Shown: positions 17,891 to 26,686 of the stretch, one piece after another
Layout: every line of letters begins with the position of its first letter
How positions within the stretch are numbered: position 1 is the stretch's first letter
The notes under the pieces: generated by a model
The model's database searches: none
Seen by the model: the letters and a program-made list of their open reading frames with translations, nothing else
Told to the model about the DNA's origin: nothing
Program-made: the position numbers and the translations under genes
Assembly: GCA_944326325.1 (NCBI GenBank)
Contig: CALVDQ010000020.1
Coordinates: 1 to 46,214 of the forward strand
Direction of reading: 5' to 3'
DNA: 46,214 nt
From: an uncultured Bacteroidales bacterium
GTDB lineage: Bacteria > Bacteroidota > Bacteroidia > Bacteroidales > UBA932

Positions 17891-18358
17891 TTTATCCGTA
17901 CTCCTGATGGAGTCCGGTTCCAGATATTCAATTCTCAAAGAGGAAAATTTCCTTTCGGGCCATTCACCCTCACCCCTGAATCTTGCATCCTGACCCGTAC
18001 AAGTCCCCACAAGTTCCCCGTACAAGTTTCCGTACAAGTTTCCTGACGGAAATTTGGAAAACTAGAATTTATTCCCTAAACTTGTAACCGTAATTTTTCC
18101 GGTTATCCCCAGGCATGGCCTAATGCCTACAGACCGGAGATTATAATCTTCTACAATCGCACATAATAATTAAAAGGACATAGACAGGGACGGGATATCT
18201 GAACCAGGGGTATGCTATGTCCCTGTACATTACTACCAAATTACCGGGACTGTAATCGTGGTTTGATACTGTATTTGGACGGTGGCCTCGTTACTGTCTT
18301 TGTCTTGCCTGCGTGCCAGGATTCAGGATAATGACATAATTAATAATATATTGTACTG
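17891..18358. other. 468-bp non-coding stretch before the ten-gene operon
   Basis: No convincing gene. It holds the tandem repeat at 17997-18043 and two competing hairpins at 18176-18226: GGACATAG (18176-18183) with CTATGTCC (18215-18222), or ACAGGGAC (18184-18191) with GTCCCTGT (18219-18226). The two stems share 18219-18222 and cannot form together. Two imperfect -7 elements, TGTATTTG (18270-18277) and TGTCTTTG (18295-18302), may be the operon promoter. The hairpins lie upstream of both, so they would act in the leader only if an earlier promoter is used. Confidence 0.4.
17997..18043. repeat. Four tandem ~12-bp repeats
   Basis: Units at 17997-18008, 18009-18019, 18020-18031 and 18032-18043 (12, 11, 12 and 12 bp). 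The last two are identical (GTACAAGTTTCC) and the first two are variants (GTACAAGTCCCC, ACAAGTTCCCC). Confidence 0.75.
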
Positions 18359-19300
18359 ATGAACAACGAACCTATTGTTAAAGTCGAGCACCTGTCGCAC
18401 AGGTATAGTGTGCAGTGGGCGGTGCGGGACATAAACTTTGAAATCGACAGCACCGGGATTGTCGGGCTCCTCGGCTCCAACGGGGCGGGCAAGTCCACCA
18501 TCATGAACATTATCTGCGGAGTCCTTTCCCAGACGGAAGGGAAGGTCCTGATTGCAGGGAACGATATACGGGAAAACCCTGTGGCGGCGAAACGCAATAT
18601 CGGCTTCCTCCCGCAGAAACCGCCTCTCTACAACGACCTCACGGTAGACGAATACCTCCATTATGCAGCAAGGCTCCGGAAGATGGCCCCGGAAAGCATC
18701 CGGGAGGCGGTCGAGTCCGTCAAGGAAAAATGCGGGATCTCCCATTTCAGCAGGAGGCTGATAGGGAATCTTTCCGGGGGATACCAGCAGAGGGTAGGTA
18801 TCGCGCAGGCCATAATCCACAACCCGCGCCTTGTGGTGATGGACGAGCCGACCAACGGGCTCGACCCGAACCAGACCCTGGAAGTCCGTTCCCTTATCGC
18901 GGAGATAGCTGCGGACAAGGCAGTTCTCATTTCCACTCACATCCTTCCTGAAGTCCAGGCGACCTGCGACCGTATAATGATGATTGAAAACGGTTCCATA
19001 GTCTTCAGCGGCACCATAGACGAGTTCGACAATTACATTGAGCCGGACTCGTTCACAATGACCTTGGGCCACGCCCCAGGAGAGGAGGAGATAATGAAGG
19101 TGGCGGGAGTCACCGACGTGAAGCTGATATCGGACCTCACCTCCACCTACCGGGTATGGTTCGACGGGGACAGGGAGACAATGGCCCGCATGGTGGAGGA
19201 GAGTGTGAAGAACGGCTGGAAACTGACCGGGATCCAGATAGAGAAGAGCTCCATGAACGAGGTCTTCGCCCAGCTCTCGGGCCACGGCAACCATCAATGA
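18359..19300 (+). CDS. ABC transporter ATP-binding protein, GldA-like
   Basis: ATPase of 313 residues for the membrane proteins encoded next. Walker A GSNGAGKST is at 39-47, the ABC signature LSGGYQQRV is central, and Walker B is LVVMDEPTNGLDPN; the H-loop is ISTHI. A C-terminal ~80-residue domain follows, as in GldA/CcmA-type exporters. With its fused GldF-GldG partners it matches the Gld ABC set, which is needed for gliding in Flavobacterium but is widespread in non-gliding Bacteroidales, where its role is unclear. It is the first gene of a 16.4-kb run with gaps of 1-50 bp. GAGGA overlapping its stop codon serves the next gene. Confidence 0.9.
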   Translation: MNNEPIVKVEHLSHRYSVQWAVRDINFEIDSTGIVGLLGSNGAGKSTIMNIICGVLSQTEGKVLIAGNDIRENPVAAKRNIGFLPQKPPLYNDLTVDEYLHYAARLRKMAPESIREAVESVKEKCGISHFSRRLIGNLSGGYQQRVGIAQAIIHNPRLVVMDEPTNGLDPNQTLEVRSLIAEIAADKAVLISTHILPEVQATCDRIMMIENGSIVFSGTIDEFDNYIEPDSFTMTLGHAPGEEEIMKVAGVTDVKLISDLTSTYRVWFDGDRETMARMVEESVKNGWKLTGIQIEKSSMNEVFAQLSGHGNHQ

Positions 19301-19310
19301 GGACCTGCCT

Positions 19311-21620
19311 ATGAAAAAGAACCCAGTATTCTCGATAGCCTGCACCGAACTGAAGATGATATTCAGCACACCGGTGGCATGGCTGATGCTCATCGTCTTC
19401 TCGGTGATGTGCGGTCTCTTCTTCACTGATGTCTTCCGGATATATGTGGAAGGGCAGGAAGCCGGCTCGAGCCTTACTTTCGTCACCGAAGGCCTGTTCT
19501 GTTCCGATTATCTCGGACTTTTCCCGAAAGTCCAGGCATGGCTCTACCTCTTTATACCTCTGGTGTCCATGGGTATGTTGAGCAAGGACCTGGGCAGCGG
19601 CACGGTCAAGCTGCTGTATTCCTCCCCGGTCTCGGACACCGGCATAGTGCTCGGCAAGTTCCTGGCCATGGCAGGGTACTGCCTGGCAATGATGGCGGTG
19701 GTAGCCGTGTTCGCGGTCTTCGGTTGTGCCGCTATCCGGAATCCGGATGTCCCTCTGGTCCTTACGGGGATGGCAGGGCTCTTCCTTCTCTCATGTACAT
19801 ATTCCGCGATAGGGATTTTCATGTCTTCCCTGACAAGATACCAGGCTGTGGCGGCCCTTGCGACCTTTGCGGTGCTCGCCGGCCTCAATTATGTCAGGCT
19901 GCTGTGGCAGGACATCTCCTGGGTAAGGGATATCACTTGGTGGCTTTCCATAAGCGGACGCTGCGAGGAATTCATCAATGGACTGATCTGCAGTGAGGAC
20001 GTGATATATTTCATCACAGTCTCCGCTCTGTTCCTGGCCTTGACAGTCCTCGGTATGTCCAACCGCAGGAAATCCCGTCCTGCAGCCATGAGGGCTGCGG
20101 GATATGCCGGGGTGGTGCTGTGTGCAGTAGCCGTCGGCTTCATTTCCTCGAATCCGCACCTGATGTGCTTTTATGACTCCACAGAGACGAAGAAACGGAC
20201 TCTTACCCGGCCGAGCCAGGACGTGATGTCCCGGGTGAAGGGCCCGGTCGTGATGACTACGTACAGCAATATCCTCGACGAGGAAGGCTTCTATCTCGGG
20301 GTCCCGTCCCGCTACAACAGCGACAAGGAATACATCAGCCAGTACCTGAGGTTCAAGCCGGATATAAAGATACGCTACGAGTATTACTGGGCGGACTCCG
20401 GAAGCAAGTCAGTGAAGAGACGCTTCCCTGACCTCACGGACGCGGAGAGGGCCGAGAGGATAGCGGATGTGTACGAGATGAATATAGACAGGTTCCAGAC
20501 ACCTGAAGAAATTGCACGGAAGATTGACTTGAGCGGGGAAGGATACCGCCTTGTCCGCCAGATAAGGCTGAAGGACGGGAGCACTACCTTCCTGCGGGTG
20601 TTCGACGATTCCCAGCGTCTCCCGCAGGAGAAGGAGATAACCGCCGCCTTCAAGCGGCTGGTGGACGGGCCAGTGAAGGCCGGTGTGGTCACGGGGCACG
20701 GTGAAAGGGACATATACAGGGAGGCTGACCGGGACTACTACGCTTTCGCCACATCAAAATTTTTCCGCCATTCTCTCATAAACAACGGTTTTGACGTGGT
20801 GGAGGTGAACCCGGGAGAGGGTATTCCTGACGATCTCGGAATACTCATCATAGCGGACCCGCGTACTGCCTATACCGGGGAAGAACTGTCGGCCATAAGG
20901 GACTATATCCAGGCCGGAGGCAATATGCTGATAGCCGGGGAACCGGGCCGGGAAGGCGTGCTGAACAGCATAGTGGACGGGCTTGGGGTCCGCTTCGACG
21001 GGGCGCGGATAGCGGTTCCCGCAGGGGACTTCCGCCAGGACCTCGTGCTGGCCGGAGTGACGGACACTGCAGTTGAAACGATGCCATCGCTGGATATCCT
21101 TAAACGGCACGAATACAGGATAACGATGCCGGGTGCTACCGGTATAGAGGTCATCCCGCAGGAAGGGATCCGGGCGGATATCATGCTCGTCAGCGACCCT
21201 GAAGGGTGGAATGAACTGCAGACCACGGACTTCGAGAACGGGGAAGCGTCATGTGACTCCCTGTCCGGGGAAAGGCGCGGAAGCCGGAATCTCGGCGTAT
21301 GCCTGCAGCGGGAGATGCCGCAGACAGGCAAGGTACAGAAAATACTGGTGCTCGGGGATGCGGACTGTTTCAGCAATGCCGAGCTCATGAGGGACCGTTA
21401 TGCTGTACGGTCCGGCAATTTCAGCCTGCTGTATGAGGCCTTCCGGTGGCTGACCGACGGGAAATACCCTGTCGACACCTCCCGTAAAGGAGGAAGCGAC
21501 ACCGGCTTCGATATGGAAATCGGCAGCCTTCCGTTGACAAGGTGGTCGCTCGTGTTCATCATGCCGTTCGTCATGCTGGTGGTGTCGGCAGTAATAATAG
21601 CCCGGAGAAAATCAAGATAA
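19311..21620 (+). CDS. GldF-GldG fusion ABC membrane protein (copy 1)
   Basis: Protein of 769 residues. About 1-245 form an ABC-2-type permease with some six membrane helices (start KNPVFSIACTELKMIF, GldF-like). After further hydrophobic helices near 240-280, a large periplasmic GldG-like region follows, with DVMSRVKGPVVMTTYSN, GVVTGHGERDIY and IIADPRTAYTGEELSAIRDY. A last membrane helix (SLVFIMPFVMLVVSAVII) ends in RRKSR. In Flavobacterium GldF and GldG are separate proteins; here they are one chain. Ribosome binding is helped by GAGGA at 19299-19303, 7 nt from the ATG. Confidence 0.85.
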   Translation: MKKNPVFSIACTELKMIFSTPVAWLMLIVFSVMCGLFFTDVFRIYVEGQEAGSSLTFVTEGLFCSDYLGLFPKVQAWLYLFIPLVSMGMLSKDLGSGTVKLLYSSPVSDTGIVLGKFLAMAGYCLAMMAVVAVFAVFGCAAIRNPDVPLVLTGMAGLFLLSCTYSAIGIFMSSLTRYQAVAALATFAVLAGLNYVRLLWQDISWVRDITWWLSISGRCEEFINGLICSEDVIYFITVSALFLALTVLGMSNRRKSRPAAMRAAGYAGVVLCAVAVGFISSNPHLMCFYDSTETKKRTLTRPSQDVMSRVKGPVVMTTYSNILDEEGFYLGVPSRYNSDKEYISQYLRFKPDIKIRYEYYWADSGSKSVKRRFPDLTDAERAERIADVYEMNIDRFQTPEEIARKIDLSGEGYRLVRQIRLKDGSTTFLRVFDDSQRLPQEKEITAAFKRLVDGPVKAGVVTGHGERDIYREADRDYYAFATSKFFRHSLINNGFDVVEVNPGEGIPDDLGILIIADPRTAYTGEELSAIRDYIQAGGNMLIAGEPGREGVLNSIVDGLGVRFDGARIAVPAGDFRQDLVLAGVTDTAVETMPSLDILKRHEYRITMPGATGIEVIPQEGIRADIMLVSDPEGWNELQTTDFENGEASCDSLSGERRGSRNLGVCLQREMPQTGKVQKILVLGDADCFSNAELMRDRYAVRSGNFSLLYEAFRWLTDGKYPVDTSRKGGSDTGFDMEIGSLPLTRWSLVFIMPFVMLVVSAVIIARRKSR

Positions 21621-21626
21621 GAAGAA

Positions 21627-23969
21627 ATGAAGACTATATTCAACATAGCGAAAAACGAGCTCAGGCAGCTGTTCTATTCCCCGATAGCCTGGATTCTCAT
21701 CGCCATATTCTACGTCCAGGCAGGGGTTGCCTTCTCCGAAGTGATAAGCATGCTGCTGCGCTACAGGTCCCTCGGGTTCGGGCTGGGAGCAGTGACCAGC
21801 CAGATATTCATGGATGCGTGGAGCGGCATCTATCCGTCGGTCCAGGGATGGCTTTTCCTTTATGTCCCGCTCCTCACCATGGGGATAATAAGCCGGGAGA
21901 AAGCCTCCGGGACAGACAAGCTGCTGCTTTCCTCCCCTGTGTCGGAATACCAGGTGGTGTACGGGAAGTTCCTTGCCATGGCAGTATGCGGCCTTGCCAT
22001 GATGTCCTGCCTCATAATATTCATCATCCTGTGTTCGGTGACAGTCAAGGCTATAGACATAGGTCCGGTACTTTCCGGATTCCTCGGGCTTTATCTGCTC
22101 TTCCTTGCATATTCCGCGATAGGGATATTCATGTCCTCTGTCACGAGATACCAGATAATAGCCGCCGTAGGTACGATAGCCATCCTGTTCGGGATCAATT
22201 ATATGCCTTCAGTGGGGCAGGGTATCCCGGTCATAAGGGAGATTACTTACTGGATAGCCGTGGCAGGGAGGGCTGACACGTTCATAATGGGCATGATATG
22301 TTCAGAGGACCTGATATACTTCCTTGCCGTCACCATATACTTCCTTACCCTGACGGTAATCCGCCTCAAGTCCGCGGCAAGGGACCGCGGCAGGTTGGGG
22401 AACGCTGTGCCGTGGGTAGTCTCGACTGTTGCCCTGTGCGCGGTAGGCTTCATAAGCTCAATGCCCGTGTTCAAGGTCTATGCGGACACCACGAGGATGA
22501 AGGACTGCACCCTGACGGAGGAGAGCCAGGCGGTAATGGAGAAGCTGGACGGCCCGCTCACCATAACCACGTATGTGAACCTGCTCGGCCCGGACCACTA
22601 TTACGGGCTCCCGCGCAACTACACGCGTGATGTGGACCGTTTCGCATGGTACACCCGGTTCAAGCCGGAAATAAAGATGAAGTATGTCTATTACTGGCAT
22701 GCTTCCGAAAGCTATCCCCTGGACAAGAACAAGAAGTTCAAGGGACTGGACGAGAAGGGAAAGGCAGAGAAAATGGCCGATATCGAGAGGGTCAGCCTGA
22801 AGAGGTTCCTCACGCCGGAGGAGATAGCCCCGATAGCCGCCAAGGTGGGTCTGGAGGATGAGGACTATGCTTTCGTGAGGACGATAGAACGGGCGGACGG
22901 GAGCATGTCCAAGCTCCGCCTGTACGATGACCAGAACAAGCATCCGGGCGAGCCGGAGATAACGGCGGCGATGAAGCGCCTTGTCACAGACGTCCCCGTG
23001 GTCGGGGTCCTTGCGGGGCACGGGGAAAGAAGCATATCCAACATAGGGGACAAGGGCTATTTCTCCTTTGCGGAAAGCAAGACATTCCGGCACGCCCTTA
23101 TCAACCAGGGTTTTGACGTCCGAGAGGTAAGTATTGACGGAGGAGGTGTCCCGGAGGACATTTCCATCCTCATGATAGCCGACCCGAAGGAGCCGTTCCT
23201 GGAGAGCGAGATAAAGGCCCTGGAAAAGTATGTCTCCGGGGGCGGGAACCTGTTCGTGGCAGCGAAGTACTATAACAGGGACAGGCTTTCGCCTGTGATG
23301 GACATGCTCGGGCTGGAATTCCTGGACGGGGTGATTGTCCAGCAGAGCAGCATATATGCGCCGGACCTCTCGAGATGCGACATTTCGCCGGAAGCGGTCG
23401 GGGTATCGAAGGGATTCGGGCCGTACATAGCCCAGAAGAAGGAGGTGGCCGGTGTCGGGACCATGGCAATCCTCACGGATGGGGCCTCGGAGAAAGGCTT
23501 CAGTGTGACTCCTCTCGCCACGACCGACTCCCTTGTCACGGACACCACCAGGGTATGGAATGAACTGGAGTATTCCGGTTCCGTGGATGCGGTGCCGGTA
23601 TTCAACCCGGAAAAGGGGGAAAGGCTGCTCGAGAAAGCTCCCGTGGCCGTGGCTATGGAAAGGACCGCAGGCGGGAAGAGACAGCGCGTAGTCGTGCTCG
23701 GGAACGCCGACATGATTGCGAACGGGGAGCTGCTGTTGTCCAGGTCTGGAGTGAATGCAGCCAACTATTGCCTCATAATGGAGCCGTCCAGGTACCTGAG
23801 CGAAGGCGAATTCCCGATTTTCGCCGAACGTCATGCCGGGCCTGACAATGAACTGAAGTATATCGGCAGGGGGGCAAGGAGGCCTGTCAAGTGGATATTC
23901 AATATCGTGCTGCCTCTTGCCGTGGTGCTGTGCGGTGCCATAGTGCTTGTAAGGAGAAAAAGCCGTTGA
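21627..23969 (+). CDS. GldF-GldG fusion ABC membrane protein (copy 2)
   Basis: A 780-residue paralogue of the preceding gene, with the same order: ABC-2 permease helices (start KTIFNIAKNELRQLFYSP), a central auxiliary domain with GVLAGHGERSISN and LMIADPKEPFLESEIKALE, and a C-terminal helix ending in VRRKSR. The two copies are 6 bp apart and align end to end, so they likely arose by tandem duplication and form a heterodimeric membrane part for the single ATPase at 18359. A substrate cannot be named from sequence. Confidence 0.85.
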   Translation: MKTIFNIAKNELRQLFYSPIAWILIAIFYVQAGVAFSEVISMLLRYRSLGFGLGAVTSQIFMDAWSGIYPSVQGWLFLYVPLLTMGIISREKASGTDKLLLSSPVSEYQVVYGKFLAMAVCGLAMMSCLIIFIILCSVTVKAIDIGPVLSGFLGLYLLFLAYSAIGIFMSSVTRYQIIAAVGTIAILFGINYMPSVGQGIPVIREITYWIAVAGRADTFIMGMICSEDLIYFLAVTIYFLTLTVIRLKSAARDRGRLGNAVPWVVSTVALCAVGFISSMPVFKVYADTTRMKDCTLTEESQAVMEKLDGPLTITTYVNLLGPDHYYGLPRNYTRDVDRFAWYTRFKPEIKMKYVYYWHASESYPLDKNKKFKGLDEKGKAEKMADIERVSLKRFLTPEEIAPIAAKVGLEDEDYAFVRTIERADGSMSKLRLYDDQNKHPGEPEITAAMKRLVTDVPVVGVLAGHGERSISNIGDKGYFSFAESKTFRHALINQGFDVREVSIDGGGVPEDISILMIADPKEPFLESEIKALEKYVSGGGNLFVAAKYYNRDRLSPVMDMLGLEFLDGVIVQQSSIYAPDLSRCDISPEAVGVSKGFGPYIAQKKEVAGVGTMAILTDGASEKGFSVTPLATTDSLVTDTTRVWNELEYSGSVDAVPVFNPEKGERLLEKAPVAVAMERTAGGKRQRVVVLGNADMIANGELLLSRSGVNAANYCLIMEPSRYLSEGEFPIFAERHAGPDNELKYIGRGARRPVKWIFNIVLPLAVVLCGAIVLVRRKSR

Positions 23970-23971
23970 CA

Positions 23972-25339
23972 ATGGGTTTCATTACAGATAAACAGACGCT
24001 CGATGACCTGAACCTCCTCGGACGGTTCAGGAAGGATTCTGTCATTAACATATTCGACAGGACGAAGACGAGGCAGGGCCGGCGTATCCTGGAGGAAATG
24101 TTCCGGAATCCGCTTACGGATGCGGACGGGATAAGGGCCAGGAGCCGGGAGTTCCGGTATTATTCCGGGAAAGGTTTCACCCTTCCGGTAGACGAGTCCC
24201 TGACGGAGCCTGCCGAGCTTTACCTTGGCGCCAGTTCTTCCCGCAGTTTCCTGGCGGCAGCCCTGAAGATGGTCGCGCTGAAAGTGAGGGGAATGTTCGT
24301 CATGGACAAGGAGTACGACAGGATGCAGTCCGGTATGACGGCCCTGGCCGCGATAGTCTCCGGCACCGTCCCGTTGTGGGAGAGGCTCTCGGAGGAGGAC
24401 AGCCCAGTGAAGGAGGATGCCGGGGCACTGTCCGGCATCTTCGGCGGGAAGGTGGCCGGGCTCATGTCGGCGGAAAAGGAAGGCGGGCACCGTTCCCTCC
24501 GGAAGGCGATAGCGCTGGACAGGCTTTTACGGGTCAGGCTCTATCCCCATGTGCGCAGGATGCTCGACCTTCTCTACCGGCTGGATGTCTTTTTCTCGGT
24601 AGCAGGTGTGGCGGAAGAGAAGGGTTTCTGCCTTGCCGGCATACATCCCGGCGAAGACAGCTTCCTCGAGATTGACGGGGTATGGCATCCTTCCCTGAAG
24701 AATGCGGTGCCGAACGACATCCGCATAGACAGCTCCTCCAACGTGTTCTTCCTGACAGGGGTCAATATGGCGGGGAAGTCCACTTTCATGAAGACAGTCT
24801 CCATCGCCCTGTATCTTGCCCAGATGGGTTTCCCGGTCCCGGCTTCAAGGATGGAGTTCACACCGGTGGAAGGCCTGTTCACGTCCATAAACGTTGCCGA
24901 TGACATCGCCTCCGGGTACAGCCACTTCTATGCGGAAGTCCTGAGGGTGAAGCATCTGGCGGAGCAGGTCCGTTCGGGCAGGAGGCTCCTGCTCGTTTTC
25001 GACGAGCTGTTCAAGGGAACCAATGTCAAGGATGCACACGATGCGACCCTGGCGGTTACGGAGGCGTTCGCCAGGCACCGGGAATGCCTGTACGTCATAT
25101 CCACGCATATAGTGGAGGCGGGACGGGAGCTTTCGGAACGTTGCGGCAACGTGACTTTCAGATATTTCCCTGCAAGCCTCGACGGGGACAGGCCGGTCTA
25201 TCCCTACAGGCTGGAGGAAGGCATTTCCGACGACCGCTACGGGATGACGATAATAAGGCACGAGAAAATTCTCGACATAATACGGGGATACCGGGAAGAA
25301 TCCCTGGAGGCGGAGCCCGGGGAGCAGGAGCCCCGCTGA
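23972..25339 (+). CDS. MutS-like ATPase lacking the mismatch-recognition domain (copy 1)
   Basis: Protein of 455 residues from the ATG at 23972, two bases after the previous stop; AAGGAG at 23951-23956 precedes it. An earlier in-frame start at 23891 would lie inside the permease gene and adds no family match. Residues 1-260 resemble the MutS core/lever (DKQTLDDLNLLGRF, then TKTRQGRRILEEMFRNPL). The C-terminal half is the MutS-type ATPase: Walker A GVNMAGKST (263-271), Walker B LLLVFDELFKGTN (about 339-351) and STHI (377-380). The N-terminal mismatch-binding domain and connector are absent, so it is not a standard repair MutS. Function unknown; the setting among membrane and import genes is odd. 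Confidence 0.85.
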   Translation: MGFITDKQTLDDLNLLGRFRKDSVINIFDRTKTRQGRRILEEMFRNPLTDADGIRARSREFRYYSGKGFTLPVDESLTEPAELYLGASSSRSFLAAALKMVALKVRGMFVMDKEYDRMQSGMTALAAIVSGTVPLWERLSEEDSPVKEDAGALSGIFGGKVAGLMSAEKEGGHRSLRKAIALDRLLRVRLYPHVRRMLDLLYRLDVFFSVAGVAEEKGFCLAGIHPGEDSFLEIDGVWHPSLKNAVPNDIRIDSSSNVFFLTGVNMAGKSTFMKTVSIALYLAQMGFPVPASRMEFTPVEGLFTSINVADDIASGYSHFYAEVLRVKHLAEQVRSGRRLLLVFDELFKGTNVKDAHDATLAVTEAFARHRECLYVISTHIVEAGRELSERCGNVTFRYFPASLDGDRPVYPYRLEEGISDDRYGMTIIRHEKILDIIRGYREESLEAEPGEQEPR

Positions 25340-25362
25340 CTGTAAAGGAGGAGTGACAAGCC

Positions 25363-26685
25363 ATGAGTTTTATAATTGACAAGCAGACACTTGACGATCT
25401 CGGCATATTCTCGCGCAACAGGGATGTGTCCGTATTCGGCATATACAATTCCGTCCATACGCGCGGCGGGGCGAGGATACTGGAGGAAATGTTCACCAAC
25501 CCCCTCGACGACGTGGAGAAGATCCGTTCCCGCAGCGAGGTCATCGGCTTCTTCCGCGAGGCCGGCCTAGACTTCCCGTTCAAGGCCTCCTGGTTCGATG
25601 CCGCGGAGTTCTATCTCTCCGACCGGGACGTCCGGACCAGGGTCTCCGGGGAACAGGACCTCATGTACCAGAAGGTACGGCGTTTCCTCAAGACCGACAC
25701 GGAATACCGGCAGATCCAGGGCGGCATAACGGCCCTTGTCACCATCTTACGGGCTTTGCGTCTTTTCCTGGACACCCTGGCCGGGAATATGCCCCCGGCA
25801 GTGATGGCGTCCTCCGCACCGGTGCTGGAGATACTCGGGTCCCCGGGATTTGCCCGCGTCATGGAAGGAGATGTGAAGAAGCTTACTGCCGAGGTGCAGG
25901 ACACCGCTTCCCTGGATAACTTCTTCAGGTACACGAATGTAGCCGAAGTGGAGTCCGTCCTGGATTTCATATACAGGCTCGACGTGTACATGTCTGCCGC
26001 GAAGGTGGCCTCGGAAAGGGGGTTCGTAAAGGCCGAGGCCCTTCCTCCCGGGGAGAACGTGATGGATATAAGGGGCTTGAGGCATCCGGCCCTTTCCTCA
26101 CCTGTGGCCAATGACATGACTGTCGGGGAGGACTGCAATGTCATCTTCCTCACCGGGGCCAACATGGCCGGGAAGTCCACCTTCATGAAGGCTTTCGGCA
26201 TCGCCGTCTTCCTGGCCCATGTGGGCTTCCCTGTCCCGGCGGCCTCGATGCGCTTCTCGGTAAGGGACGGGATGTACACGACCATAAACCTTCCGGACAA
26301 CCTGAACAGGGGCTACAGCCATTTCTACGCGGAGGTGAAGCGTCTGAAGAAGGTGGCATTGAGCCTGGGGACGTACAGGAACATGGTCGTAATTTTCGAC
26401 GAGCTCTTCAGGGGGACCAACGTCAGGGATGCCTATGACGCGACCGTTGCCGTGACAGAAGCTTTTTCCGGCATCCGGCAGAGCATCTTCATCATATCCA
26501 CCCACATCATCGAGGCAGGGGAGACACTCCGCAGCCGCTGCGGCAATATACGCTTCCTCTATCTCCCTACCAGGATGGAAGGGAACACTCCTGTCTATAC
26601 CTACAGGCTGCAGGAAGGGATAACGGAAGACCGCCACGGGATGCTTATAATCAGGAACGAAGGGATTTTAGACATATTGAACTGA
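25363..26685 (+). CDS. MutS-like ATPase lacking the mismatch-recognition domain (copy 2)
   Basis: A 440-residue paralogue of the gene at 23972. Both begin with F-I-x-DKQTLDDL and share the same layout: a MutS core/lever start (TRGGARILEEMFTNPL), Walker A GANMAGKST (265-273), Walker B MVVIFDELFRGTN, and STHIIEAGE. A strong ribosome-binding site AAAGGAGG (25344-25351) fixes the start. The paired copies suggest a heterodimer, as is usual for MutS-fold ATPases. The SusC gene starts one base after its stop, so the two are translationally linked. Confidence 0.85.
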   Translation: MSFIIDKQTLDDLGIFSRNRDVSVFGIYNSVHTRGGARILEEMFTNPLDDVEKIRSRSEVIGFFREAGLDFPFKASWFDAAEFYLSDRDVRTRVSGEQDLMYQKVRRFLKTDTEYRQIQGGITALVTILRALRLFLDTLAGNMPPAVMASSAPVLEILGSPGFARVMEGDVKKLTAEVQDTASLDNFFRYTNVAEVESVLDFIYRLDVYMSAAKVASERGFVKAEALPPGENVMDIRGLRHPALSSPVANDMTVGEDCNVIFLTGANMAGKSTFMKAFGIAVFLAHVGFPVPAASMRFSVRDGMYTTINLPDNLNRGYSHFYAEVKRLKKVALSLGTYRNMVVIFDELFRGTNVRDAYDATVAVTEAFSGIRQSIFIISTHIIEAGETLRSRCGNIRFLYLPTRMEGNTPVYTYRLQEGITEDRHGMLIIRNEGILDILN

Positions 26686-26686
26686 C

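Noticed and set aside
18323..19486. A 387-codon minus-strand frame opposite the GldA-like gene.
   Set aside because: The plus strand has full ABC motifs; the minus frame has none.
22458..23972. A 504-codon open frame on the minus strand across the second GldF-GldG gene.
   Set aside because: Product is rich in His/Pro/Arg with no motifs; it arises from the high-GC third positions of the real gene.
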